Of a stretch of 64,000 nucleotides of DNA, positions 34,023 to 46,302 are shown piece after piece (the first letter of the stretch is position 1; each line of letters begins with the position of its first letter). The stretch is from Kappaphycus alvarezii (Eukaryota; Rhodophyta; Florideophyceae; Gigartinales; Solieriaceae): assembly GCA_002205965.3 (NCBI GenBank), contig NADL03000649.1, positions 248,001 to 312,000 of the forward strand, in the 5' to 3' direction. Under the pieces are notes generated by a model that was not told the origin of the DNA, did no database searches, and saw only the letters and a list, made by a program, of their open reading frames with translations. The position numbers and the translations under genes are program-made.

Positions 34023-35464
34023 TCAATCTACTTTATTCCTGTTTCTTCTTCTCTTGCTTTCTCTATTTTCTTGCTTTTCCTTAGTTGAGTAATGGGTCGA
34101 TCTCCTCTTACATGGGACAATCCGGCGCGCATGGATTGCTTTCCTTGAAACGCGACCGGTGGAGGACATTAACTCGTAGCGAGGGTGGTTCGCCTTAGTC
34201 CCCCGGCACGGTCCATAGAAATATGAATCGAAGGCCGGCCACTTGCGTCCCTTATTGAAGGCCGCACAGTGCGCCACCAATACTTCATCTCCAACTTCGA
34301 AATCCCTGACGTTTCCCTTGGTCTTGCGGGGTTCTCTAGATTTCTCCACCACACCAGCCCGTGTTCCAGAATCATCTACGGTCTCGATAAGCCGATGATG
34401 GGGACCTGCGTCACTGAGGAATGCTACAGAATCGCTGGCCAGCATCCTCGGATTAATTCCATACATCAGTCGAAAGGAGAACGGGCGTTGCTTCGGTCGC
34501 TTCTGCGGTAACCATATAAGAATTTGGGGAGGGCTTCCGCCCAGTCTACCCCACCGCGTACGACGACTTTTTTGAGCGCGTGCTTGATAGTTCCCACCAT
34601 CCGCTCCGCGAGACCGTGTGACATCGGCGCATAAGCAAACACCGCCTTCCACTCGACTCCCCTCTCCTTCATGTACTCTTGTACCGATCACGCCAATAAC
34701 ACAGTCGCGTTCTCCGAGACGTTTTTCTTTGGGGGTCCGAACGGTGATATTATCTCTTCCTCGATGAACCTCATCACGATATTTGCCGTAGAATCAGTCT
34801 TGGCCCACGCTATGGACCATCCCGTCATATGTTCCATTAGCGGTCAGAATAAATCTTTTTCCAGTCTTCGAAGGCTTGAATGGTCCAGCTAAGTCCATCG
34901 AGAAGGTCTCGAAGACTCCAGTAACGGGAGTTCTCAGACTCGAGTGATACGTCGGCAACTACTCGCATGCTGACACAAATCACGATCTTGTACATACTCG
35001 GTGACATCACGGTACACCCCAGGCCACCAGAATCGATCTGTCACGAACTTTCTTGTCGAGCTGACGTCCCAGTGGCCAATATCATTGTGAAAGGTGCCCA
35101 GTATCTCTGAGCGTTGACCGATCAGAGGCACGAAGCGGAGTCCGTCCTTCTCGCGACGAAAGAGGGTGTAGTTCCAGTTCATGAAACTCTTTGCACTACG
35201 TCTGACTGGGACCTTCTTCTTCGGGTCGGATTCTTGAACTTGTTCTCCGGCTAGGAACCGTGCTACATTTAGAAAGTGCGGTTCCAAAACGTTCAACTTT
35301 GGGTCTGCCCAATCAACTGTCGCCACCAATTCTTCTTTTATGTTTTCATCTTTCCTTCTTTCTTCCTTCTTTTTAGGTCTTCGCGAAAGATAATCGGCCG
35401 CGCCATTCGCTAGTCCGGACGATACTTGATCTCGAAGTCGTATTCCGCCATCAAGTCCATCCAC
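34023..35464 (-). pseudogene. gypsy-1 integrase (zinc domain, core, C-terminal domain)
   Basis: On the minus strand, 34934-35464 carries the HHCC-like zinc domain: GHWDVSSTRKFVTDRFWWPG, then a YVQDRDLCQ where the first Cys of the pair is Arg. The frame 34466-34672 holds SHGLAERMVGTIKHALKK, the Glu block of the D,D-35-E core. The frame 34023-34691 holds the C-terminal domain (FEVGDEVLVAHCA, later HARRIVP) and a basic tail. Frames are broken several times. It is the 3' end of a minus-strand Ty3/gypsy pol; an LTR left of it was not recognised. Confidence 0.8.
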
Positions 35465-35760
35465 CTTGCCAACCGCCCATGAACATTTTTCTTCTTGAAC
35501 GCGGTTTGAAGGGCTTGATTACACCCATAGACGACGAAAGGCTTGTCAGACAGAAGGTACACTTGGAACTTTTTAAGAGCGAAAACCACGGCGAGTGCTT
35601 CTCGTTTGCTCGTTGAGTAGCGGCGCTCCTGGTCCGTCAGCGTTAGAGAATCGAACTGAATGGGATGTAATTTACCGTCTTCTTTCTTATGCAAGAGAAC
35701 AACCCGAAGGGCTGCCGAAGAGGCGTCTGTTCTACTAAGAAAGGGGAATTGAAATCTGGA
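35410..35760 (-). pseudogene. gypsy-1 RNase H
   Basis: LTDQERRYSTSKREALAVVF, then KPFVVYGCNQAL and GRLARWMDLMAEYDFEIKYR form the RNase H block between RT and integrase. The usual TDHQAL reads GCNQAL, so a catalytic Asp is missing. About 10.9 kb carries a distant relic of the same block. Confidence 0.85.
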
Positions 35761-35764
35761 AACG

Positions 35765-36610
35765 CTAATACTGAAGGGTAGTTAGTTTCCCCTTCAAGTA
35801 TTCAAAAGCCTCTTGCATCTCCGGAGTCCATTCGAAAGCCTTCTTGACATACATCGCCGCGTGTAACAGTGCCGATCTGTCTGCAAACCCCCTTATGAAC
35901 CGTCGATAGTATTCCGCGAGCCCTAGAAAACTCCTGAGTTCGGTCACGTTTTCAAGCACCGGAGTATCCACAATATCTTTGATCTTGCCGGAATCCAACT
36001 TCACACCACTTGAATTAACGATGTGGCCAAGCAACTTCACTTCAGACTGAGCAAAGCTGCACTTAGTAACCTTCAACTTCAGCTTCGATTCCTTGATCCC
36101 TCTGAAAACTTCTTTGCAATGAGCAATGTGTTCCTCCAACGGCTTAGAGAAAATAACAACATCGTCCACATAAACCATAGCAAACAGTAACCAGCGAAGG
36201 ACCTCGCCCATCATCCTTTGAAACGTCGCGGGAGCGTTCATGAGTCCAAACAGCATTACCTCGAACTTTTACGTTATATATGGAGAGAAAAACGTCGTCT
36301 TTTCTTTGCAAGTCTCCCGACATCCTAACCTGCCAGTATCCTTTGTAAAGGTCCAATGTTGTGAAGAACTCTGCGCCAGAGAGTTCGTCAAAGGTTTCTT
36401 CCATTTTCGTCAACGGCCAGCGGTCTTTCTCATAGCCCTGTTCAACTGACGGAAGTCGACGCAGAACCGGGGCCTTCTGTCTTTCTTCGTGGCTATCACT
36501 ACCGGAAAGGACCAGGCGGACCTTGACGGCGTAATTATTCCAGCTTCCAATAATTCCTTCACCTCTTTCCTTACTACTTCGTTATGCCTCGGGCATTCGG
36601 CGGGCTTCAT
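35765..36610 (-). pseudogene. gypsy-1 reverse transcriptase
   Basis: Three frames on the minus strand read in order. 36610-36410 has ECPRHNEVVRKEVKELLEAG and FCVDFRQLNR. 36413-36144 has TTLDLYKGYWQVRM. 36256-35765 has LFGLMNAPATFQRMM, MVYVDDVVIFS and LGHIVNSSGV. This is the complete motif series of a Ty3/gypsy RT and the YVDD catalytic box is intact. Two frame shifts separate the pieces. Confidence 0.92.
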
Positions 36611-37010
36611 AATTTATCGGATTCTCGTCGGCCAGTTCGAAGGAATGCACCAACGGCACATGAGCAGGCTCCAGGTAGTGAATTTCTCAAGCTATGACAT
36701 CATTTTCCTTGCGAGGTTTCGCCTGTTCCTTCTGATTCTTCTCTTTGAGGTGTTCCAGCTTCGAGGCCAATAATGCCGAGCGGTACACCTCCAATTTTAC
36801 CTCTTTCTTGACTTGAGTCTTCGTCGAGCGAGGTATATCAGTCTCGTACGGTTCCTTGTTAATGATGGTTAGGATAAGGTCTTGATCAGCATCTAATACA
36901 CCATCGCTTTCGCTAGACGATGAGAAAGGGTGGAGAAATTTCTCATCGTCCGCACCTTTAAGAACGTAAAGTCCTCACTGTCTGTCTGAGCCCCACTAAT
37001 TCCTGAAGGC

Positions 37011-37667
37011 TCATTGACGAATGGTACCACAACCTCTTCTTCTCCTGTAACCAAAGTGAGGTGTTGGAGTGCATAATCGATGCGCGTCTAGAGTCGGTCT
37101 TCCAACAATAACTTCAAGCGGGGTATTGTTGACCACCAGGAACTCTAGATGCACAATCATTGACCTGTAAGACACCGGCTCCCCTTTGAGACAACCAAGA
37201 ACCTCGGCGGCAGTCTCGTCTGCTACGTCACCTGACGATCTTTTTCCGTCTCGGTGAGCAACAATTTGGCAGAGGTCCCAAGACATCAAGTTAGGAACTG
37301 CACCTGTGTCCAAAAGGGCATGAGTCTCCGTTCCATAGAACTTCACGGCTACTTCCTTGAGTCTGCGTGGACCTCCTGAAGAGTTAACCATCGATGCCGG
37401 TGTGACTGGTAGCCTCTTGGATAACAATCTCCTTAAAACCTTTCCAGACTCCTCGGCATCCCTGCGCAATAGTTGGCCGAATTTCATCCATGTGACAGCG
37501 GAAGCCAGTTCAGCGATCACGTTATACTTCCCTATATGATCCTGGAGTCCACCGGATTCCTTCTCTGACTTGCGGATTCCTTTCTTAGTCTTCTTTCTTG
37601 GGACAGGAGCCATCATCGGCGGACGGTTAGCGGGGGACTTGTTCAAGATGGCATCAATATCCATCAA
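37011..37667 (-). pseudogene. gypsy-1 aspartic protease region
   Basis: HALLDTGAVPNLMS contains the DTGA active site of retroelement proteases, followed about 60 residues later by VVNNTPLEVIVGRPTL, the G-(R/K) flap/exit block. Upstream is a Lys-rich linker. It lies between the gag zinc knuckles and RT on the minus strand. Confidence 0.85.
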
Positions 37668-37745
37668 GTTTTCCCTCCTCTGATTCGGGAGTGCCTGCCC
37701 GTCCGCACTTATCTTCGCGGCGGCAACAACATCCTTTTTGCGAGA

Positions 37746-38045
37746 TTACTGAACAACGACGACCTTGTCATCGTCCTTCGGCTTCTTCATTTTCAACTTT
37801 TCTCCAGACTTAGACAGGGCCCTTGCAACTCCGCCTCGCTTATCATCACCACGAGGGATCTCGGACCAGCTTGTTGCTTCCGTATGACCTCTTTTCCCAC
37901 AAATTGTACAAAGTGTATCTCTATGCGTATTGTGTGGACAAGAGCTCGCCCCATGGCCCTTCTGGTTGCAGTAGCTGCAAAAATAATCTCTATCCGTCTT
38001 AACCGGCGGCGTCGTTCCGTCAAATTGTTTCTTTACGAGCAACAA
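37746..38045 (-). pseudogene. gypsy-1 gag nucleocapsid (zinc knuckles)
   Basis: CSYCNQKGHGASSC is a perfect CX2CX4HX4C knuckle. A second, CTICGKRGHTEATS, lacks the final Cys. This is the 3' end of gag; the capsid part upstream (toward 38314) is not recognisable. Confidence 0.85.
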
Positions 38046-38059
38046 TAGTTCTGTAATTT

Positions 38060-38654
38060 CATTTATGAAATTTGAAGTTTTGTTCGCTACTGTAAGACTG
38101 CATTTTCCCTTAGTACGTAGCTATCTTCAGTTCTATATAAACCCTGGTTTGGGGCCGCCGCCTTAACCCAGCCAGCCTCAACCAAAGTTTCAACCACAGT
38201 TCTACCTAGATCTGCTCGTGTGCGCCTAACACACCACAAACAGTGCTTGCATGAACCACAGGCAGCATATAAAACGATCATATCGACGAAAAGTGTTCCT
38301 GAATGTGCCCGCAAAGAGCACTAGTAAGCCTTTAGTGTTCCGTCCGGGAGCTTATTGTGCAGGATACCGTAGATCGACCTCTCCTCCCTTTTCCACGGGC
38401 CTCCCACTCAGTGGTAAAAATTTTCTCCCAGCACCATTTGTCAATCCGAAGCCCACCGAATCCGTCATAAAGGTAGTCCTCCTTCCTTCCTTCCACAAAC
38501 ATATTTTCCGAGATGCAACACGCCTATACCACCGTCTTTATATCCTCGTGATATCATAACCTCACGGGCACGTCCACTATTTTAAACTGTTTGTTGAGAA
38601 CGAAAAACTCTTCTACGCATTTTCGAACGCCTTCTCAGCGCGCGTTGAAATGTT
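38060..38654. other. Gag upstream region or foreign sequence; no supported gene
   Basis: Frames occur on both strands (38087-38314 -, 38251-38559 +) without known domains. Bases 38150-38225 resemble 10125-10205 (CCAGCC-x-x-AACC, GATCTGCTCGTGTG). A 5' LTR for gypsy-1 was not found here. Confidence 0.35.
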
Positions 38655-39480
38655 TTAGTGCTCGTCTGCGTTATTGACCGAACGAATAAACGAAAAACTT
38701 GAAGGTGCCGTATTTTCCATCTGCCAGATATTAACACCAATCAAAATTTTCAGCACCAATCTGAAACGACGAGATAACATCCGCAAAGATTCATGCAAAA
38801 CCCTATTGAAAAGGGGGCTCACCAACATTATGGTCAGGTCGTTCATTACGCCGGGGCATTCGAAGAATAAGTGCCATATCCTCAAATTTAAATCGCACAC
38901 AATTACCATCCGTAACCTGGGAAAACCGTCCTTGCTATTTATTAGACCTTGCAACGCAGTTGGACAGTTTTACCATGCCACCACGCTGCAGTCAAGGCAA
39001 CCTATCCAACCTGGAAACCCGACAGCAGCGAACTGCTTCTCAATTTCAATAATTTTCTCAATGGTTGGATCTCGTAGATATTTGGACCTGTAAAAGGAGA
39101 CAATAGTCCTCTAAAACGATTTAAGACACTCCGCGGAGGTGGACTCACCGAGAGAGGTCATTTCTCCTGCTATATCTGCAGGAAGGGCGTAGCAAAGTTG
39201 TCGAAATGCGTACACAACTTTCAAAAGAGGTGAGGCAGCAGTCCTTCCAATTGCGTCCTTATTCAATCCGACCGGAAAGAAGGTACATACCTTTGTGAAA
39301 TACTTCAATATGTCCTGGAACATTGTCACAGACTCCCTAAACCGCCGCTGAAATTTTTCCTCAGAAAACTTGGGCCCAAACAATAACGATCCGTCCGGCC
39401 TTATGTTGTCCACGGGATACAACTATTTCAAAATCAACTCATTATGAGCTTCTTGGTAATTTCTGCTGATATTTTCCCTT
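38655..39480 (-). pseudogene. Harbinger-like transposase of the plant-transposon type
   Basis: The minus-strand frame 39422-39111 reads FRESVTMFQDILKYF, LLKVVYAFRQLCYALPADI and LGESTSAECLKSF, the N-terminal helical block of Harbinger transposases of this class. The frame 38954-38655 reads QGLINSKDGFPRLRMVIVCD, LRIWHLFFECPGVMNDLTIM and SPLFNRVL, the central DDE block (IWHxFFGxPGxxND). The segment between, with the first Asp, is shifted. It is distinct from the plus-strand Harbinger copies at 3.0 and 41.3 kb. Confidence 0.8.
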
Positions 39481-40899
39481 CTACCTTTCACAGAACTACT
39501 CCACCTACTTGATTCCCCTGTTGGTTCAAGGCCAGTATGGATATAATCATGTCTGCCTGGTCGTCTTCCAGGAATTTTTCAAGAAGTTTATCTTCTTGGG
39601 CGTCATTTTCTTCTCCAAACAGCCCTTCTTGATCTATCATTGTGACTGTATGTCACAATCTTCTTGCCTCTAAGAAAATTCAGTAAAGTCACCTGACACC
39701 TCCTTTTTTGGCGAGGGCGTCCTTGTTGGAACGGAGTTGTCAGGCGGAAGTATGTGCCTGAACGGACTGACGGTCAGAGACGGTCCGAGAAGCAGATTTC
39801 ATAATCCAGGAGGAGAGCTTGGATGTTGAAGATGAGATGCTTGGCTTGAAAAGGGGCTTTTGGTGTCGACTTTAAGGAGTTCTTGGGACCAGGGGTGGGC
39901 AGGCGATCGCAGGAAGTAATGGGCTGAGAGTATCGTACCAAGCTGCCGGGGTTTGGCACGAAGTCTGGTTGCGCGGCTGCAGGATGCTGCCTGCAATTGG
40001 GGGGGATGAGCAGGGCTGCTAAGGTGTGGGTCATTTTTTGGTTTTTATGTTTGGACACAAAGGGTGGGCTCGTCTAATTTTCTCGCGGTACAGTTTAGGT
40101 TCACGTGGACGGCGGGGCCTTTCATCCGCCCTCTCCGCAGGTTGTTTTTTGGAACAATTTCATGAGCCAATAAAAATCCGTGTACTGGAGGCAATTGGCG
40201 CCCAGAGAGGGCGTTGAGTGGAGATACCCTAATTTTCGTGAAGTGAGGCCACATGTTCCATTATGTATTTAGGTGTACAACAATCATCTTTATTTCATGT
40301 TTTATAAAGGTGAACGGCCGTGAGCTTACAGAGTTCAAGGTTAGCAGCGTGGTTGCGTCACCCTAGAAACGGGCCTGAGTCCGGTCATCAGGAAGGCAGC
40401 ATTGGGCATTGATGCCGCTGCGGCGTGCCTTTGAGTGAGGACTTCCTTAAACTTTCCGTACGTCTCTTTTGTCATTACAGCCATTCAGTGCGGCGGTGCT
40501 CATTATTACGTAGACATCTGGTTGCGAACCTCCAAGAGTGGAGATGGGGATGGCAATGAGTCTACCTCTGGCAGAATTCGCGATGAATGACTCGAATCTC
40601 CTCACTTTCACTTTTTTTCGCGGCATTGAGTGAGGTCAGTAAGGTGCATACAGTATACGGTACAATTCTGTACATGAAATTCTGATCATACGATGCTGAC
40701 TACTTCTGCAATGCTTTAGCAATGTTAGTGTAATTTATTCTGTAAGGAACTACTCACATGAGAAACGCAGTCAATTTCTGAAGTTCCGAGATGTCCAGTT
40801 TACGGTAAAATCTCATTTTAGTATTAAACACGCTTCTTTCGATCCCACTATGTCATGAGGGCGCATAACGGAACCCTAAAGAGAGAAGGGAAATTTATC
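39481..40899. other. No supported gene
   Basis: GC-moderate sequence between two Harbinger relics. The frames at 39774-40058 (-) and 40026-40254 (both strands) show no domain. It may hold transposon termini or the unidentified second Harbinger ORF. Confidence 0.35.
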
Positions 40900-41988
40900 A
40901 CTGCTCAACGTATTCGTTTCTTGGCATCAGTTCTCCGTCATCTAATCAGGCGACGGGAGAGAGGCGAAGATGAAAGCGCTAAACTGTTTATGGTATTCAA
41001 GTACGTCGCTTTTTGAAGAAAACATAAGTCTTCCGTCGAACTTGGTGTTCTTATATCAACAATTTCGTTCGAACAAGTTTTTAATCGATGGGAATCGAGC
41101 ATTGTTCACCACATTTTAGGTTCTTGCGAACAGATATACTAAAAGTTGTAGACATTTTCACGACAGGGTCTGCACATTACTCTACATTAAAAAAGTCTAC
41201 TACAGTACAAGGCCGTTAGCGACTTGCCTTGTCTTGAATCTCTTATCTGAACTGCAGAGGTAGAATGACCTCGAAGTAATGTTTGGGAAGCATGCATCGC
41301 AGCTGTCCGAAATATTTTGGGAGTGCCTAGAAGAGTTCTATTACAGGTTAGGGTACCTGGTCACTGGTCCCATAAGCGCAGGTGACAGTGCTGCAAGAGC
41401 CAGTGAATGTACCGCGAAAATGAAGGAGAAAGTTGAAGCACTTGACAATTGTATTGGGTACATCGATAGAACCGTCATTGAGATCGCTCGACCAGATGAA
41501 GCTGCTCTACAGAACGTAGTCTATAAGGCATAGGCTCAAATATGCGCTCAAGTTTCAAGCTATCACTACAGCGGATGGAGTTTAATATTATGTGTATGGT
41601 CTAGTAGAAGGACGGCCTCATGATTGGACCCTATATGTCAGCTCAGAGATTGATGCGCAGCTGAAGAGTCCATTAAGGTTGGTGAACGGCAGTATTACAT
41701 TTTTGGAGACAGTTGGTATAACTTTCGTGAGTACCTGGAGATTTCGCTTTAGTGATCAAACCTCAACGCAGATAAGAGCGCGTTTAATCAGGCGATGTGT
41801 AGTAGGCAACATGACCGTGGAGTAGATGTTCAAGGAGGTGAAGACAGAGTGGACGACTTTAGAGTTCCCGTATAAGATGCGGGTCCTCCAGCTTCCTGTT
41901 GGTACTCTTTATCTCGCCGCAATCCTAAAGCGAACATATTTAAAAAATTACGAGCCCTTCTCTCCAACCCACGTGCACCTCGTGGCAA
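40900..41988 (+). pseudogene. PIF/Harbinger-type DDE transposase
   Basis: 41279-41533 reads SEIFWECLEEFYYRLGYL and NCIGYIDRTVIEIARP (first Asp; the usual IDGT has Arg here). After a one-base shift come YALKFQAITTADGV, a TAA stop, then VYGLVEGRPHDWTLY (second Asp, 41592 onward). 41826-41988 reads FKEVKTEWTTLEFPYKMRVL and LPVGTLYLAAILKRTYL. The expected Trp of VEWMFKEVK is a TAG at 41823, consistent with a G to A change. It ends where copia-2 begins. The 3.0-3.6 kb relic carries the same motif series. Confidence 0.85.
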
Positions 41989-41989
41989 A

Positions 41990-43815
41990 TTCACTCCTTG
42001 CAATAACCACTTTGCATTAGGCTTCACCAACCCACGTCACACAGACGAGCAATGCCATGACCTGAATCACCCGAAACATAAAAAAGGGAAACCTGCAGCC
42101 CGTAACGCTCAAGTGAATATCGAAACACTTGTTCAAGACGTCCAACAACTGGTCAACGACTGCATTGAGCCTGACCAAGATACAGCGAACTCTGACAGTA
42201 CATATATTCGCGACTTAGAATCAAACCCCACTCCCCTCACCAACCCCACAACGTAAATGCTCCCCCCACCCCTATCCTCCTCACCTCAGCAGCTGACTCC
42301 ACCACCGATGTACGCATTTTGGCACCACATCCCTTTAGCTGAACAATAATGAGTCTCTCATTATAACTGGATATTCGAACCTCGCGGTCAACCACACCCT
42401 CTTTTCTGTCCACAGTCTAGCTCCCCACGGCGGACCGGTTATTTTCACGCCATAGTCGCACTCATTACAATGCCTACGAAGTCAAGACTCCGTCTCATCT
42501 TCAGGACACCATGGGTATCCAGACTACAAGGTTACGTATTCTGTCACTAACGGCATGAACCTTCCGTCCGCATATTCAAGGCCCCGGCGGTTTCAAAACG
42601 TAAAAGAAAACCACAAACAACTACACACACACCCACCTCGCCCCAAAAGCTTCAACTAAACCCACAAAAATCCCCGGAAGCCACGCAAACCCGCCCCAAA
42701 CAACATCATGACCTATCCACAACGACCCAACCACGCCAACTAAAACCACGTCGCCGACCCCCACTCGCAATCTACAACAACCACCCGTCAACTCAAATAA
42801 TATACAAATAGATTCATCCTCAATCATACCCCGCCACGTGCGCTACACAGATGATCCAACGCAAAATCTGATCCATCTTCCCCCGCCCAACTCGCTCATC
42901 TGAAACCACCAATCAATTGCATCTCATGACGCACAGCCAAACTGACCAAATAACAACACCGCTAAAACACCAAACACTGAATCGTGGCGAATACACCAGA
43001 CAAAGACACATGTGGACCTATAGAACTCCCGCCAAACCATGTTCTCTACTTTATCACTTTCGTGGAACCTGAAATCCGCCATCTCCATATAATCTTCCTC
43101 CAAAACCGCTCGAAAGTCGCCAAGTACATGCCTCACCAATTGCCCTCATCACAGCGCTACATGGCAAACCTCCCACGACTATCCGAGTTGCCAACTGCAG
43201 AGAATCTTTTTCCTTCCCCCTCCGTTCCGTCTACGCATCCCATGGAACCCAACTCAACAAACGCACTGCATACCAAACCCAAGAGAACTCCCGAGCCGGG
43301 CGCATTAAATTTACGTTTATGAACGCAACAAGCCCATAAGCAACTCGGCTGGGCTTCCCATGCCATTCTGGCAGGACGACCTACAATATGTCGCATTCAA
43401 GTACAACTTTATGATCCACTCATCCACCAACCAGCCACCCTCCAGCTATGGAACCAATCTGAATCCAGTCCTACGAGACTTTTCACATTCGAAGAATTTA
43501 CACCTCCCAGTTCTAAAGCACAAATCCAAACCAGCTCCTCCAGCACCACTATTACGCTACATGACAGGGCTAACGGAAACACTCATACATGTCTAGAACC
43601 CGCAAAAAACGAAGAACTCCAAGCACGAGCGGTCGACTTCCACCCGTACAACCCTCAAAATGGTCCCGCATTGGCCACCACACAATGAACTCAACACCGC
43701 AATGCCCGCCTTAACCATCCCAAACCGTCGCGCAAGCTCGCACTTACACTGACGCCGATGTGTGGCCAATTGCCCGCAACAAGAAATTGGAAACACTGGA
43801 CAAATAAAATATATT
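41990..43815 (+). pseudogene. copia-2, 5' part: gag to integrase
   Basis: GFTNPRHTDEQCHDL at about 42020 matches the gag zinc-knuckle half of copia-1. Degenerate, A/C-rich sequence follows, with integrase tail motifs at 43355-43595: PFWQDDLQYVAFKYNFMIH (the FWxDAxxYAxYxxN block) and SSYGTNLNP (TPYExWxGxKP). The linker ACAAGAAATTGGAAACACTGG (about 43780) aligns with copia-1 at about 20033, immediately before RT. The gypsy-2 LTR then interrupts at about 43841; RT resumes at about 53570. Confidence 0.65.
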
Positions 43816-43840
43816 CAAATGGATTTAAAACAACTGTGGA

Positions 43841-44116
43841 TGAAATAAAACGGACCTCCTTTAACGTTTTTAAAATAGATCGATGACTCTCTCTCTATAC
43901 AACTCAATCCTATGAGTTTTCCTTATGCAAATGTGACTGGAGTTTCTGGGACAAGTGTTTCGGGCCTGCCACTTTATGTTCAATTTTAATCAGGTATGAA
44001 TGCCTCTATGTCTAGCCTTGGCAACCGCTCAGACTCATTTCATACAAATGGTCTTGCCCCTTTTGAACACTTCGTCCTTGTTCACTGCCGGTATCCCAAG
44101 TTATGTTTCACCATGG
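43841..44116 (-). repeat. gypsy-2 LTR, left copy (3' LTR of a minus-strand element)
   Basis: It is about 275 bp and clearly similar to 53293-53568 (ACCTCCTTTAAC, ATAGATCGATG, TCTATGTCTAGCCTT and GACCGCTCAGACTC type blocks). The sequence to its right, CACCCTCCCTC (44117-44128), reads GAGGGAGGGTG on the minus strand, a plausible polypurine tract. This fixes this copy as the 3' LTR. Confidence 0.8.
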
Positions 44117-44200
44117 TCACCCTCCCTCAATGTTGACGACCGCGTCATGGCAGATGGGTTAACATATTGTGTTTCTTGATTTAGTCCAGAAAGGCGACAG

Positions 44201-45560
44201 TTAGCGTCCACCGTCGTCGACAAAATCGCGAGTCGGCTGCCACGCGTCTTCACGTTGTGGTGCGGCCATCATGAGCGTGAGCCACCGGTAGCCTTCGCCT
44301 CTGGGTAGATGTGCCAATATGCAGTCGATTTCGTGTAACAAAGATCCATCCATGTCTGTCACTGGCACCGGGCATTCGGGTATAGCCAATCCAATGTCTC
44401 TCGGTTTTTTTTCGCTTTGTAGTATGTTCAACGTGAAAAATAAGGTGTGAACTCATATTTTCCGGGAAATCGAGGCGCTCAGCATTCTTTCCGATGAGTT
44501 CCAGAACGGTAAAGGGGCCATATCTTGCACCCGTAGCTTTCCTGGACGTTGCGTCTTTGCAACTTAATCTGTAATGTACTTCCGGCTAAGCCAAACCGTA
44601 TCATCCACCTTATAGTCTGGTGGTGTATAATGCTGTGCATTATAGGCAGCGGATCGGGATTGAGCCAGTTGTTGTGCAAACTTTGCGTCTTTGTAAGATC
44701 CTGACAGTCTTAGGTGTAATTTCTCCAGAATCTCCACCTTGGGCTCCGCTTTTCTCAAAAGATCCAGAGGGCATCGAGGCTTCCAACCCGGATCGAGTTC
44801 GAACGGGCAAAAACCAGACCCCGCGACTTCTGCGAGTTGTAAGCAAATTCTGCTGATACAAAACGACAGTCTCACTCATCCTGTTGGTGATCACAATGGC
44901 AGCGGAGGAATTTCTCGACCATCCGATTATTAATTTCTGATGAGCCATCTGTTTGGGGATGGTGGCTGGTATATAGACGTAACTTAACGCCGCATAAATC
45001 CATTAAGCTTGACCAGAACCGAGCTGTAAATTTAGGGTCATGATCCGACACGATTGAGTCTGAAAGACTATGTAGTCTGAAGATTTGGTCATAAAACGCG
45101 TTAGCGGCATCCACCGCAGTTTCCATCCTCTTGAAGGAAAAAATTTCACCCTATTAGAAAATCGTTTAACGTTTGTTTTGATTGCGTCGAAGCGTCGTGA
45201 TGTCCGAGGCAACTTTCGAGATAAAGTCCGTTGCAACACTGTCCCATCGTCTAGATGGCACTTAGAGTGGTTTAGGGGTTCATAGTGGTTTTTGTCGGAA
45301 ATCTTTGCTGAGCTGACAGCGTTGGTATCCGTTACAATAGCTTTTTGTGTCTCGAACATTTTGTTTCTAGTGAAAACCACTTTGCCTAGACAGTGTCTTC
45401 GAGAAAGAAAATTCCCGAACACAAGGCAGTCGTGTGCGAGGTAGAGAATGTCTCTCTCGCGACGGCGAGGAACACATAGACTTCCCTCGTAATAAAGTTT
45501 GCCATTCTAGAAGGAGAACAAGGGCAGGAGGCGAGAGACGCGTGCCTTTTGAACTGCATC
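44201..45560 (-). pseudogene. gypsy-2 integrase with possible chromodomain-like tail
   Basis: In minus-strand order: YYEGSLCVPRRRERDILYLA (about 45500), the entry to the zinc domain. Then the core (45126-44872) with IVSDHDPKFTARFW and SHHPQTDGSSEINNRMVEKF, the second Asp and Glu blocks. Then 44875-44564, with AYNAQHYTPPDYKVDDTVWL, the post-core segment. Finally 44431-44201 with GYRWLTLMMA and DAWQPTRDF, which resembles the short C-terminal chromodomain of chromoviruses. Frames are broken. RT and RNase H of the same element lie at 49.9-51.0 kb, beyond the non-LTR insertion. Confidence 0.85.
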
Positions 45561-45599
45561 CACTGGCCATTCGTCATGAAATGACCGTAAGATAAGGCC

Positions 45600-46302
45600 A
45601 AACAGAGCATCAGCAAACTAGTTTTCCTAACATGCGGGTTGGGGAGTAACAGATACCACCTGTACATTCAATGTTTTGAGAACCGTGAGCTTCCCTGGCA
45701 CTCCTCTTACAAGTTCCCTTCCCTCCATTCCTCCCCCGCCCCTCTTCGTCCCCCCGTCGTTGCGCGGCCGAGAGGAGCCGCCACGAGGCGGGCGGTGCAT
45801 TCAACAAGCTGACCTCGCAAGGCGATTTCCTTTGTTTTCCCACTGACATTCTCCTTCCACTGACTTGACCAGAATCACGACCACTCGAAGCCGTCATATC
45901 CTCCTTACTACACCACAACCCCCCCCCAACAAATCACACTGCGGCTTTCGCTCCTCCACCTCTCTTTGGGTACACTAGAGGCGATTTTGCTGTATTCGTC
46001 TTATCATCCCATCGCCCCAGAGCGTTGTGAGTGGCGTCAAAGTCCCTCGTCCTCGTCCCTGACCCAACTTCCCAAGAACAGAACTCCGCTGGCAAATTCA
46101 AGATTTGAAACGGTCAATTTTTTGATCAACTACACGTGGCCACCTGGGACCAAGGTTTGGCGACAATTACACCGGTGAAAAAGGAGGTCTGAGGTGCATA
46201 CCGGCGTACAGGATCGGAGTCCCGAGGATTGGCGTACAGCACTGTAATAAGTCCAATCGTTTAGTAGGGTGCACTGGTTTAAGACCTCAGGGTGGGGGAA
46301 AA
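45600..46302 (+). other. Probable 5' region of the family A non-LTR element
   Basis: Gypsy-2 coding similarity ends near 45560. This GC-rich segment precedes the long ORF on the + strand. It shows no domain and probably contains the 5' UTR of the inserted element. The exact junction was not found. Confidence 0.35.
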
